From IMG/VR virus record IMGVR_UViG_3300028610_001072, positions 1-64,000 of that record: DNA of 64,000 nucleotides; one strand, written 5' to 3'. Below the pieces are notes generated by a model. It was not told the DNA's origin, ran no database searches, and saw only the letters and a program-made list of their open reading frames with translations. The number at the start of each line of letters is the position of its first letter. Positions within the stretch are counted from its first letter, which is position 1. This document shows positions 49,158 through 58,656 of the stretch, one piece after another. Origin of the DNA: a virus. A program made the position numbers and the translations under genes.

Positions 49158-51149
49158 TTATAAATTCGCACCTTGGTTACTAAATTGTACTGGGGCCTCT
49201 GTGAGTCCTTCAGCATAGATAATGAACAGGTCTGCCGTGAAGGCCGCTTGGACCGAGCCTGACTCGGCAGAATCATAACAATCGACTGTTACAAATCCAG
49301 CAGTGAACTCTGCCGTGGTCATTTCTACCTCAGCTTGCCCTGTTGCATTAAAGGTAATGTTCACGGATCCCGCTTCAGCATTATCACGATATATCCTGAC
49401 CAGTCCCCGTGCGGAGTCGTTCCGGGCGAAAGTTTTGACATCTATCGCCAGCTTGACGATCTTGGCTGAGTTAGGCAGATATACCTGTTTCTGATACCGA
49501 GCCACCTTGCCGTCATCCGTTGCATCGACACTGAGGTCCGGTGCTGGCAATACCTTTTCATTCGAGCGGATTATCGTACCACCGGCAATTGCGGACCCTT
49601 CGACTTCATTGGATACACTGTTATTCGCCCGGCGAATCCTAACCCGGATACCTACCTCTGTTCCGGGTGATGTCGTAACAACGAATTCGCTATTGCTGGT
49701 TGAACCTACTTGGCTACTTCCCCAACGTGGCCGCTTCCCGTCAAAAGCCCAGCAATATTCAAATGCTGTGATCACTTCAGTCAGGTCCGCCCAGTCAACC
49801 AACACACCATCCGTAACAGGGGTCATGGTGATCAATGGCATGAGTACGCTATCATTGGCGTCATCATCCGAGCCTGCCCAGATGTTCCCCAGATTGGTGA
49901 ATGCACTGGTGTTCTGGCTCAGGGAGTTATCCTTCGCCGCCACATACACATCATATTTGTCACCTATAGGAACTACAATCTTGACCTGAAGCTCGCTGAG
50001 GGAAGTATCGAAGCCCTGCAAGGTGTATTCCTGCGGATCGGCATTTGCTACCGTTGTTCCGTTTCGATACGTCAGCACTAGCTGGATAATGTACTCCCTG
50101 ATCCCTGACGCATCGGTAACAGCTTCCCAGCGGGGAATGATGTTGACCGTATTGTTTGAAACTCCCAGCCCTGCATTTATGATCTGCTCTTGGGTCAGGC
50201 TGACCAGCACAGGGGCTGGTGGTGGAGTTATGTCGATCTGGCGCTGTCCCTTCAGTTTCAAAATAATATCGCCCCGCTTATCTATGATAGTCAGGGTCCC
50301 GCCGGTATTGCTGACCTGTGCCAGCCATAGTTCGTGCTGGTCGGCATCATTGATTGGACCCACTGAAGAGAGCTGGACAGTGATATTGTAGGAGTCGTCT
50401 CTCCGGGTGTATTCGGTGTCGCCCCCTGTAGGATAGCCACCTTCAAAGTTCCCAGTGACACTTTCCACACTGGCATATTCAATGATCACATCGTAATTGG
50501 CCGAGTCAGCGGGGATCGTATAGCCGCTGCCACCATTATAGGTATGTGGATATGCTCCCTCGCTCAGACCGAATATCTCATTGGTGGCATCGAGACTGGC
50601 GGGAGCCACGAATTCAACTTCCGAGCTGCCGCCGGTAGTAGCTGACTTCACTAAGATGTAGTCCCCGGATGTTATGGGATTACCTACTGAGTCTGCCCTG
50701 AATGCTATTGTCCCAAATCCAGCAGCATTGATAGCCGCTACTATTTCATCGATGGTGGTGGCCGCCGGGGTAGCTCCCCGGCAATCAATTTCGGCAGCTC
50801 CGGCGTCATCTACATCAATCTTGACATTGTAATTTGTCGAGAGGTCGATGGGACTAGATAAGTCAACTGTTCCGATGTATTCACCGCTGGCCGAATCATC
50901 TACTGCGAGATAGAGCCGCTGCCCAAATTTGTCGTATCCAACTCCGGCCTTGACATTAATCACTCCGCCACCGGCATCGACCACCTGAAGGTCAGTATCC
51001 GCCAATGAATCAATGATCAAGCCGCCTTCTGTTGACATAATATCGACCAAGCGATCTGTCACGGCATCCGATGTTAAATCCCGATGAGTCTTGAAAACAT
51101 TATCGGTTAGCCCTGTTGGGAATAATGCTGATGGTATCTTGCCGCTCAT
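49158..51149 (-). CDS. Tail fibre/baseplate structural protein with FN3-like domains (663 aa)
   Basis: The N terminus (SGKIPSALFPTGLTDNVF) is followed by beta domains; the middle has fibronectin-like strands (PRWEAVTDASGIREYIIQL and VDWADLTEVITAFEYCW). Ser/Thr/Gly/Asp-rich with few charged clusters, as in virion surface proteins. It lies between the fibre genes and the baseplate operon. Confidence 0.75.
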   Translation of the reverse strand: MSGKIPSALFPTGLTDNVFKTHRDLTSDAVTDRLVDIMSTEGGLIIDSLADTDLQVVDAGGGVINVKAGVGYDKFGQRLYLAVDDSASGEYIGTVDLSSPIDLSTNYNVKIDVDDAGAAEIDCRGATPAATTIDEIVAAINAAGFGTIAFRADSVGNPITSGDYILVKSATTGGSSEVEFVAPASLDATNEIFGLSEGAYPHTYNGGSGYTIPADSANYDVIIEYASVESVTGNFEGGYPTGGDTEYTRRDDSYNITVQLSSVGPINDADQHELWLAQVSNTGGTLTIIDKRGDIILKLKGQRQIDITPPPAPVLVSLTQEQIINAGLGVSNNTVNIIPRWEAVTDASGIREYIIQLVLTYRNGTTVANADPQEYTLQGFDTSLSELQVKIVVPIGDKYDVYVAAKDNSLSQNTSAFTNLGNIWAGSDDDANDSVLMPLITMTPVTDGVLVDWADLTEVITAFEYCWAFDGKRPRWGSSQVGSTSNSEFVVTTSPGTEVGIRVRIRRANNSVSNEVEGSAIAGGTIIRSNEKVLPAPDLSVDATDDGKVARYQKQVYLPNSAKIVKLAIDVKTFARNDSARGLVRIYRDNAEAGSVNITFNATGQAEVEMTTAEFTAGFVTVDCYDSAESGSVQAAFTADLFIIYAEGLTEAPVQFSNQGANL

Positions 51150-51164
51150 TGTTCTAATCCTTTA

Positions 51165-52472
51165 TTAATGTTGCTGATCCGGGCTGTAATCAATTTTAAG
51201 GACAACTGCGTAACGGGAGCCGTTTGCAGTGGCCTGTTTCCCAATCATTAAATCTCCAGAAGTTGAGTCTGCCCAAATATACAAATAATCATCTCCGGCA
51301 GAGGGCCTGAATCTCCAGCCCGGCAAAGTGCCTGCGCCTGATCTTCCACTCTCTGAATAAAATAGCCCGACAGCTAAATCGGCATCCGGTGTAACATCTT
51401 TTATCCCTGTTACTATATTATTATCCTCTGCACCCCCCGGAATGCCCTTGGCTACGTCTGCGCCATCCTCTTTCATTCTGCCTAAGATGGTTATCATTCG
51501 ATCTCGCCAGTTAATCGAATCATCCAATGTAATAGCGTTTGTATCATTCGCCATCGCTTGGTCGGCCCATATCGTCCCACCGCCGTAGAGGTCCGGGTCT
51601 GGGGAGTCCCCCTGATTTAATGTGGATGTGCGGTGCCGGACGTTATCATTGATTGGAATCTTGCCCGCTTCAGCAGCCTCATTGGAATCAACAAGCTTCC
51701 CGGCCAGAGTTACTGAAATCTTTCCCGCTGCGCCTATTGTTGAAAGCTGGGGAATGTTCAGATTACCTGTCCCCACTTCCATGCCAAGTAAGGACGTATC
51801 TAACTGTCCTGCCGATGACCCTAACTCGGGAATATCTCCAGCCACTTGGCCTACATCACGGCCATCTACCGAGTCGGCATCCTTGCCAGTCAAAGTAGCT
51901 GGTATATTAGAGAGCGGAAGATCACCACTTGCATCGAGGATGGGAACATTCCCCGCTTCTGCACCTGCATGTCTTCCATCAACTTTATCGGCATTCAAAT
52001 TCGTGACTACCGGCTTGGCCGCATCAACTGACTGGCTGCTGTTGTCGGTTAGTATAGTGCCGGAACTATCCGCCTTGGCCGCCAGTGCTGCCCCGAGTTC
52101 CTGAATAGCTGCTTCAACATCCGTGCCGGAGATGTATGCACCGGCATCGACAATGGATACTTGTGCCGCTGCCATGCTATGCGGATCGGCCACACTATCA
52201 GCATGATCCTGTAGAGCTGTATAGCCGTGCTGGAATACCGCCTTGAAGACTCCCCCCACATAGACCTCGTATATGCCTTGAGGAAGAGCTGCTACCCCCC
52301 CAGCGGTTTCAATTTTATAATAACCTGTGGCCCCTATTTCAGTTGTTGCAATGGCACCCCCCGGATAGGCATTTCCGTGCAAAACAAGTTCCACGGTTTC
52401 CCCGGTATCCAATCCGCCGGTGGAAAGGTCTATCAGTGGCAGGACTAAATTTGGTGACGCTAAAGTACCCAT
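51165..52472 (-). CDS. Tail fibre protein (435 aa)
   Basis: Contains the fibre signature LNADKVDGRHAG and a second DADSVDGRDVG, repeated beads with IPI/VPI segments, and an N-terminal beta domain (ELVLHGNAYPGGAI). Followed by a C-terminal globular domain (LPGWRFRPSAGDDYLYIWAD). It directly follows the gpI-like baseplate gene, the usual fibre position. Confidence 0.8.
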   Translation of the reverse strand: MGTLASPNLVLPLIDLSTGGLDTGETVELVLHGNAYPGGAIATTEIGATGYYKIETAGGVAALPQGIYEVYVGGVFKAVFQHGYTALQDHADSVADPHSMAAAQVSIVDAGAYISGTDVEAAIQELGAALAAKADSSGTILTDNSSQSVDAAKPVVTNLNADKVDGRHAGAEAGNVPILDASGDLPLSNIPATLTGKDADSVDGRDVGQVAGDIPELGSSAGQLDTSLLGMEVGTGNLNIPQLSTIGAAGKISVTLAGKLVDSNEAAEAGKIPINDNVRHRTSTLNQGDSPDPDLYGGGTIWADQAMANDTNAITLDDSINWRDRMITILGRMKEDGADVAKGIPGGAEDNNIVTGIKDVTPDADLAVGLFYSESGRSGAGTLPGWRFRPSAGDDYLYIWADSTSGDLMIGKQATANGSRYAVVLKIDYSPDQQH

Positions 52473-52483
52473 TTTCTACCTCT

Positions 52484-53473
52484 CTAATTGCCGATAGTCG
52501 GCAGTATTGTAATTGCTTTCTCAGCTTCGCCATAGCGTTGCTGGGTAGCCGTCAAGCCCTTCAGGATGAAACTCCTGAAAATATAATGATTAAAACTGCG
52601 ATAAGTGGTCATTGTCAGGGTCAGCCTGAATTGGGCATATTGCTCCAGTTGCACTCCCTGTACCCATTGGTTCCGCTGGTACGGAGTCCATGCGTTCCAA
52701 GCTACTTCATCCGATGAAAACCGGACCTCGATCAGCACATCATGGTCTAAATCCCATGCTGCATAATCAGCCCAATCTACCAACCATTGATAGTTTGCGT
52801 AAGTGGCTCCCAGATCGATATTCCCAAAGGTGTATACTGGACTTTCATTCTCGGGGATTAGGGTGTTTTTATCATTGATAAAGCCCGTATTGGTAATCGT
52901 GAATGTTACGCCATCGAGCAGGTTTGCGTCCCTGATTGACTCATAGCCCCCACTCGCTCCATAAGCATCAATGGAGTCGATCCCCGCCTGAACATGCAGG
53001 GGCATTATTGCGCTCAATTGCGCCTCGAGAGATGCTTCCGTTCCGGGAGTATCATTCCAAAATTGAATCCATTCTGATCCCACACCGCCTAAAGCCCAAC
53101 CGGTTCCAAGCCCTGATACCCCCAGTACAAATCTCATCTTCTGATTGTACGGAGTAACCTGTGCTATCTCCCGCCCTTCCCTTTCCAATCCCGCCTGTGT
53201 GCCACGTTCCTGATGGGTCTTAATGGCATTCATTATGCGAATGCCCATGATCTTATCAGTATCGTTGTAATGGCGTACAAGGCCGTAATCTGCCGCAAGG
53301 GCATCCAACATCGAGGGATTGCCGTTTTCGATGGCAAGCCCGTCTTTGAACGTATCTGTGTCCAGATTAAGCTGATCTATCGCGGCTCCAATTGGGCCTA
53401 GCAGACTATCAAGGCGGGTGCCCCGGGTGATGAATGCCGGTAGTTTCGCTTTGATGTTGTCCAGTGTGCTCAT
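52484..53473 (-). CDS. Baseplate/tail protein I-like (329 aa)
   Basis: Position directly after the gpJ-like gene (1-nt overlap) matches phage P2-type J-I-H order. The N-terminal 130 residues (LDSLLGPIGAAIDQLN ... LAADYGLVRHYNDTD ... THQERGTQAGLERE) match Tail_P2_I-like proteins. The C-terminal half is a beta-sandwich that could bind the fibre. It is longer than P2 gpI (about 180), so a fused domain is likely. Confidence 0.74.
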   Translation of the reverse strand: MSTLDNIKAKLPAFITRGTRLDSLLGPIGAAIDQLNLDTDTFKDGLAIENGNPSMLDALAADYGLVRHYNDTDKIMGIRIMNAIKTHQERGTQAGLEREGREIAQVTPYNQKMRFVLGVSGLGTGWALGGVGSEWIQFWNDTPGTEASLEAQLSAIMPLHVQAGIDSIDAYGASGGYESIRDANLLDGVTFTITNTGFINDKNTLIPENESPVYTFGNIDLGATYANYQWLVDWADYAAWDLDHDVLIEVRFSSDEVAWNAWTPYQRNQWVQGVQLEQYAQFRLTLTMTTYRSFNHYIFRSFILKGLTATQQRYGEAEKAITILPTIGN

Positions 53474-54543
53474 TACCAGTCCGTTATCTGTAGTGATGAA
53501 AAGCTGGGAAGTGAGTAATCACCAACAGTGATATTTGTCGAGGGACTGAATGCTGTTAGTGATACTTCATCCACGCCTAGAGTTGATCCCACTAATGAGT
53601 ATAGGTCGGTCCAGTCAAGGTCGGTCCCCCAATCCCACTCCCTGTAGTCGAGATATAATCTGAGGTTCTTGGTAATCTTGCTGGTGACTTCTACCAACTC
53701 ATATCCCGAAGCACGGCGCACCTGAGCAACGAGGGTGATGGCCGCCCAGACAATATTTGCACAAACTATCACTACTCCCAGTGGGGCCTTGCTCTGAATA
53801 TAGTTTGCAATCTGGTCAAGGTCCGATGTCGTGAATAGTCCGGCGTTGGCCTTTACCAGATGAACCACGATTGTTTTATCGCTATAAGTTGGGTGTCCGT
53901 ACTGGGGTCTCGCTCGGATTACATCATCGCGGGCTTCCAATGCCCATGCTTCGTAACTGGCCTCAATCCCCTGAGATATTGTCGCCAACTGAATGATCGC
54001 CCGATTGCGGAGCTGTTCGTCAGCCTCAGCATTGTAGCCGCCGTCTGTGGGAGCAGCATTGCTTACGGCGGTCAAGCCGCTTACCTCGTCCACCATGACA
54101 GAAATTTCTCCGGCATTCACATTCCCTATCTCTCCTGCAACCGCTGCCTCAATATCCACGTCCACCCGCCCTATGGCCGGTACTGTGTCTCCCTCTGTAG
54201 TAACAAATCCAATCCCGTCAGGAGTTGCCAATTTCATGCCTGATGGAATCGCTGTTGTACTGGTGCCGGAAAAAGTTACAACCTTAGCTGCTTTCGTGGC
54301 CCCCCGCCGTATTATTGATCGAGGAGCTACCGCTGTATCGAGATCGGTCCCACTGGCATAGATGATCCGAGCTGAGCGATAGACCTTGTAGAGATTGTAG
54401 TACACTTGGGCCAGTATCGCTGCAATTGAATTATAGATACTTCGCATTACCCCCCCCTGATTGAAATCGGTGAGGTCTGAATTATTATTCCGCGCCCACT
54501 GGATCATATCAGCGAGAATTTGTTTGCGTGTTTTGATTATCAT
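53473..54543 (-). CDS. Baseplate J-like wedge protein
   Basis: Classical Baseplate_J/gp47 family: N-terminal QGGVMRSIYNSIAAILAQVY, then GTDLDTAVAPRSIIRRGATKA, VVTFSGTSTTAIPSGMKLATPDGI, AAVAGEIGNVNAGEISVM and a C-terminal VDEVSLTAFSPSTNITVGD. Forms the inner baseplate wedge of contractile tails. Confidence 0.92.
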   Translation of the reverse strand: MIIKTRKQILADMIQWARNNNSDLTDFNQGGVMRSIYNSIAAILAQVYYNLYKVYRSARIIYASGTDLDTAVAPRSIIRRGATKAAKVVTFSGTSTTAIPSGMKLATPDGIGFVTTEGDTVPAIGRVDVDIEAAVAGEIGNVNAGEISVMVDEVSGLTAVSNAAPTDGGYNAEADEQLRNRAIIQLATISQGIEASYEAWALEARDDVIRARPQYGHPTYSDKTIVVHLVKANAGLFTTSDLDQIANYIQSKAPLGVVIVCANIVWAAITLVAQVRRASGYELVEVTSKITKNLRLYLDYREWDWGTDLDWTDLYSLVGSTLGVDEVSLTAFSPSTNITVGDYSLPSFSSLQITDW

Positions 54544-55790
54544 GTCAACCTCAGACTTGCCTCTAAGTCAGCCTCTGTTAAATGGTTCACGGGTGTAACC
54601 TGATATTTCACCTTGAAGGCATCCTGCTCCCTTATTGCAGTAATCCCTGTAACGGATGCAATTCGAGGGTTGGTCATTAATGCCCGTTTTATTTCTGTTG
54701 AAATCATCTCCCCCGCTATCCGGGGAACGGCTCCGTTGCTTATCTGTAGAATCCTGTTGCCATACTCCGGGTCTTCGGGGATCGCTCCCGCCGGTGTTTG
54801 GATAATATTGTCGAGTGATTGGAATAAGTTGGCTGTGTGCTGGTTGAGAACCAGATCGCCGCCTTGAACTTCGAGATCGTTGGTCAGGTCCCGCCCCAGA
54901 ACCTTAACCCCGCTCTGTGAATCCAGCACAAAATTATTTGCCAGCCTCGCGTTGTTTGTTGGTTCTGAATAGGGTATCGAGAGCTCGCGTCCGTTCCAGT
55001 CGTCTGCAAATATATCTGATGGAGTCAGGTCGTTGAATTCCATGATTAGCGGAGCTTTATCTGCATCTCCTAATTCTCTTTGGGCCACTCGTTCTAATGA
55101 CTCCCCGGTGCGGATAAATACTTTTTTCACCGGCACTTCGATCTTGTTTGTATTGCTATCGGTGGCCGTCCGGTAATATGCCGGTATGTTGAATAAGGTC
55201 TCAAGTTCCAGCCGGAGATTGTCCAGTATATTGAGCAGTCCATATAGGTTAGTCGTCGCCGGTGTTGCCCGTGTCTGAAGGCTCAGCCTACGTGCGCCGG
55301 TTATGTCGGGATTAAGTTCGGCTCCAGTGCGGTGCGCCCATGCCAGTAGGTCTTCTGTTCGACTTTCCCTACTGTCAAATTCCGCATTGGTATCCTTGAC
55401 CTGATTGTCCACAAAATTGTATATGTTCCTCACCAATTTCAGGGCTTGGGTGATATTATCCATCGATGTAGCTACCCTGCGAAGAGCTTTGCGGGTCTCC
55501 TCAATTACCGTCGAGTGCCGGGGGGGATTAGTTGTCCCAAACAGAGCTTGATCATCGAATGGATTCAGCGATCCCGGTGTCTCAAATATGTTAATTAAAT
55601 CCCTGAAGAGCTCCCCGCTGCCATAGGCATGAATATCTTTTTCAGCATCTCTAATCTTGAGCAGCAGGACTTGTAATTGAATGAATCGTTTCCTGACTCC
55701 TGCTCGGACAATAGTAGCTGCAAAATTGTTAGAGCGAATCGGGTCACGGCTTTCCATCTCTTTAGTGATCTCAATCTCGAGAAAATTCAT
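54540..55790 (-). CDS. gp25/gpW-like baseplate wedge with LysM-like segment (416 aa)
   Basis: The last 120 residues (EDPEYGNRILQISNGAV ... IKRALMTNPRIASVTGI) match gp25-like wedge proteins, which nucleate the sheath. Residues about 215-275 (VPVKKVFIRTGESLERVAQ ... LIMEFNDLTPSDIFADDW) look like a LysM-type linker seen in baseplate proteins. The N-terminal half is helical. gp25 homologues are usually about 110-140 residues, so this is a fused, larger form. It overlaps gpJ by 4 nt. Confidence 0.82.
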   Translation of the reverse strand: MNFLEIEITKEMESRDPIRSNNFAATIVRAGVRKRFIQLQVLLLKIRDAEKDIHAYGSGELFRDLINIFETPGSLNPFDDQALFGTTNPPRHSTVIEETRKALRRVATSMDNITQALKLVRNIYNFVDNQVKDTNAEFDSRESRTEDLLAWAHRTGAELNPDITGARRLSLQTRATPATTNLYGLLNILDNLRLELETLFNIPAYYRTATDSNTNKIEVPVKKVFIRTGESLERVAQRELGDADKAPLIMEFNDLTPSDIFADDWNGRELSIPYSEPTNNARLANNFVLDSQSGVKVLGRDLTNDLEVQGGDLVLNQHTANLFQSLDNIIQTPAGAIPEDPEYGNRILQISNGAVPRIAGEMISTEIKRALMTNPRIASVTGITAIREQDAFKVKYQVTPVNHLTEADLEASLRLT

Positions 55791-56380
55791 AAGACTACAT
55801 TCCCTAGATTGTTGATTGTATTCGAGACGGTTTGCGTTACCTGCTCAACCACGCTCCCAAGTATTACATCCTCGAGAGGGCTGCCTGTGATGGGACGCAG
55901 AACGGTTGACTTAACCGTATAGGTCCAGAGCATGTTTCTGGATATGCTCTCCCCCAGTGACATGCTTATCAATTCGACCTCGAGGAAATGCTGTGACACA
56001 TGGCTCATCAACCAAACTTCCGGTAATTCCCCGTCGTCATCCCTCTCATGGGATAAATCGACCAGCCATTCCAGAAACTGTATCCAGCCAAATCCGTTAT
56101 ATAGCCCCCCGTTAAAATAGCCCTTCGTGTTATATCCGAAGGTTCCACTTATATCGAAAGGACTGGGGGCCGGGCCAAAGTCATCCACCCAACCGCCTTC
56201 CTGAGTAGATGTTACGGTTGTTAAATATTGCTTGAGATATGTCAGTGTCTCAGGCATTACCGGGAACTGCATGATGACTGGCGTTGCTATCCCGAGTATC
56301 TTCTTCCACACTATCAGCGATAGCATATTCGGCGGCTGTCGCTCGTTCACACCGTAGACCAGTGGCGGCAAGAGGGGCAT
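55787..56380 (-). CDS. Baseplate/tail hub-associated protein (197 aa)
   Basis: Start at 56380 (MPLLPPLVYG), overlapping the previous stop (TAATG) with GAGGT upstream. Beta-rich with FPVMPETLTYLKQY and GTFGYNTKGYFNGG. The FPVMPE-type segment resembles proteins that cap the hub/tail tube near the LysM gene. Exact family not named. Confidence 0.68.
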   Translation of the reverse strand: MPLLPPLVYGVNERQPPNMLSLIVWKKILGIATPVIMQFPVMPETLTYLKQYLTTVTSTQEGGWVDDFGPAPSPFDISGTFGYNTKGYFNGGLYNGFGWIQFLEWLVDLSHERDDDGELPEVWLMSHVSQHFLEVELISMSLGESISRNMLWTYTVKSTVLRPITGSPLEDVILGSVVEQVTQTVSNTINNLGNVVL

Positions 56381-56601
56381 TACGATACCTCGCAATCAAT
56401 TGTTTTTAAATTCTTCGTCACTACTATCTGCCCTGTAGCATTCGTAACCACTTCACCCGCTGGGACCTTTACCTCGAGATTGACTTTTAGATAATCTACA
56501 ATGGCCCCTGCCATGAGTTCTATTGCGTCATCTTGGTTGTCCGGCTTGCCCGCCATCGCGGTAAGCATCGCACTTTTTAATCCGTCCTTCGAGATACCCA
56601 T
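56380..56601 (-). CDS. Hypothetical small baseplate protein (73 aa)
   Basis: Helix, then a beta hairpin (LEVKVPAGEVVTNATGQIVV). Located between spike and hub-associated genes. Unknown. Confidence 0.65.
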   Translation of the reverse strand: MGISKDGLKSAMLTAMAGKPDNQDDAIELMAGAIVDYLKVNLEVKVPAGEVVTNATGQIVVTKNLKTIDCEVS

Positions 56602-56602
56602 C

Positions 56603-57277
56603 TCATGCCTTCACGTTTTTATTCCCAATGGAATGCTTGGCCCCTGTAATTATGCAGACAGGCAGATTATTCACCAACAACTTTGTCAAGTTATCCCCGA
56701 GCTCGACAGTAGCGCCATCTACTTTCGCGGTGCCTTTGGCAACGGCACTTATATCACCATCGGCTGTTGCCGAGATATTCCCCTTGGCCGTCACCGTTGC
56801 GCTCCCATCCGTACCCACATACACATTCCCATCTGATATGATGGTTGTATCACCGGCGGCCTCGATGTTGATCTTACCCTCTTTCCCCTGAGCTTTTATG
56901 TTCAGGCTTCCCAATTCCCCCGATAGGGTGAGGGTTAAGTTGCCGTTGGTATCAGTATGCACCTCAATCTTGCCTGTCACTTCAGTAAGGATACCCTTAT
57001 CATCTCTCGGACCAACTTCGTGGATCAGATGAATGTCGTCTCGCTCTGAACCTTCAATCCGGGGATCGCCGTGGAGCAGTACCTTGTCGAGCACTACCGG
57101 ATTGTCGTTGCTCTCGATGTATCCAACCAGCACATAATCGCCCGGCTGGAGATTCCAATACACCCGGCCAGCAATTTTCACATCAGGGATTATCTCACTG
57201 GTGGATCGGAACTCAATATCAACGCTATGATGAGCTGGGTTGACCTTTACGACTTTGGCATCTCGGAGCACTATCAA
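56603..57277 (-). CDS. Baseplate spike, gpV/gp5-like (224 aa)
   Basis: An OB-fold N terminus (VVKVNPAHHSVDIEF ... GDYVLVGYIESNDNPVVL) followed by repeated short beta strands (GNVYVGTDGSATVTAKG, GDISAVAKGTAKV), the intertwined beta-helix of the membrane-piercing needle. It overlaps the gpD-like hub gene by 4 nt. Confidence 0.87.
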   Translation of the reverse strand: MIVLRDAKVVKVNPAHHSVDIEFRSTSEIIPDVKIAGRVYWNLQPGDYVLVGYIESNDNPVVLDKVLLHGDPRIEGSERDDIHLIHEVGPRDDKGILTEVTGKIEVHTDTNGNLTLTLSGELGSLNIKAQGKEGKINIEAAGDTTIISDGNVYVGTDGSATVTAKGNISATADGDISAVAKGTAKVDGATVELGDNLTKLLVNNLPVCIITGAKHSIGNKNVKA

Positions 57278-58650
57278 ATTCCTTTCAGGAAGTTCATTCC
57301 GGCCTCGTAGAGATTATCGCGGGTGTCCCGCCGCAATCCCCTACTGATGGCAACATTGGTGGTGAAGGGCTGGCCGAAAGCCCAATTATTGCTGACCCCT
57401 GTAACGTAAAATTCTGTATTCAGGTCCTCACGGAAAATCCTATCACCGGCTCGAATGTTTGAGTTGCCCATTAAGGTCATCGAGCCACCTTCCATTCGGT
57501 GATTATCCCTATTCCAGAGATACAGCTTATTCCGATAATACTCATACCGTTCCAGTGATCCGTCGGTGGTTTTACCGTCTCCCACAATAGGGATATAATT
57601 CAGGCTAACCTGATTATCTCTGGTGCCAATTTCTTTTACCAGCGGGGAGTCAATCAGCGGATGGAACGTGGCATATTCCGCATCCGCCCCTGTAAACTTA
57701 TCCGATGAGAGGACCGCAAACACTGAGTAGGCATTGCCATGATCTCTTGATATGCGCTCTTCCCGGATGTCACTGGGGTTGATCACATGAAACGCACTGC
57801 CCCCAATCCAGTTTTTGGTGTCGTGCCAACTGCTGATTCGGGATTCGCCCAGCGCACTTTCCGCACTTTCGGGGTCCTTTTTTCCGTGGCTGAATGGTGT
57901 CGGTCTGGACCTCAGTACCAATTTCCCATCCCTCGAATCTGTCCACAACTCGTTGAATGGTTCTTGGATATACGTTTTGAAATAATCCCATACGCTACCG
58001 GCGTAAGGACTAATTCCCCGTGCAAATATTTTCTCGTCTTTACGGACAAATAACTCGCTGCCAACATCGAGGAAATCCTCTGCTGTTTTCCCCCCGTACA
58101 GCTCCATGCTGAACATAGGCAGATGGGTATATATTTCTATGATGGCTTCATAAGGCGGCTTCTCTGCGAAGTTGAGTAATATCTGCCCCTGCTGAAGTAG
58201 TAGATTTCGATGTGCCAGATCATCGGATAGCCCCAGTGCATTGGTGAAATACTTGATCAGGTCGAATTCCCAGATGGCCGATAATGACCTGCCGGTGATC
58301 TGCACCCCCCGCTTAACGTTCTTGGTCCCCACGACCGTACTTTTCTCCACCTTGTCAACGATCCCGATCATCGTGGTGGTGCCTTCCTCTAATTCGATCT
58401 CCACCACATCTAACGGATGGATCGTATCGTAGTAGTACGACTCTACATCGCTGGGGGGAACCTTATAATAGACCAGTTCGATGCTGAAGGTTCCTGATGC
58501 CGCTCCCATCTTGTTATCGGTCATAATCCTAATAACATCCTTCATGGGAAACTTGGTAATTGCTGGATTGCTGCCAATGCCAAATGATCGCTCTTTCTTC
58601 GTGTGAAAAAGCAAATATGGGCTGGGCCGTCTTTTGGTATAATTTGCCAT
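57274..58650 (-). CDS. Tail hub / late control gpD-like protein (458 aa)
   Basis: Follows the gpD/gp27 fold order: N-terminal beta domain with GTFSIELVYYK and VVEIELEEGTTTMIGIVDKVEK, then KRGVQITGRSLSAIWEF. The later NIRAGDRIFREDLNTEFYVTGVSNNW segment is typical of the hub C terminus. It connects tail tube to spike and precedes it in the operon, as in other myoviruses. Confidence 0.84.
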   Translation of the reverse strand: MANYTKRRPSPYLLFHTKKERSFGIGSNPAITKFPMKDVIRIMTDNKMGAASGTFSIELVYYKVPPSDVESYYYDTIHPLDVVEIELEEGTTTMIGIVDKVEKSTVVGTKNVKRGVQITGRSLSAIWEFDLIKYFTNALGLSDDLAHRNLLLQQGQILLNFAEKPPYEAIIEIYTHLPMFSMELYGGKTAEDFLDVGSELFVRKDEKIFARGISPYAGSVWDYFKTYIQEPFNELWTDSRDGKLVLRSRPTPFSHGKKDPESAESALGESRISSWHDTKNWIGGSAFHVINPSDIREERISRDHGNAYSVFAVLSSDKFTGADAEYATFHPLIDSPLVKEIGTRDNQVSLNYIPIVGDGKTTDGSLERYEYYRNKLYLWNRDNHRMEGGSMTLMGNSNIRAGDRIFREDLNTEFYVTGVSNNWAFGQPFTTNVAISRGLRRDTRDNLYEAGMNFLKGI

Positions 58651-58656
58651 TATAAA

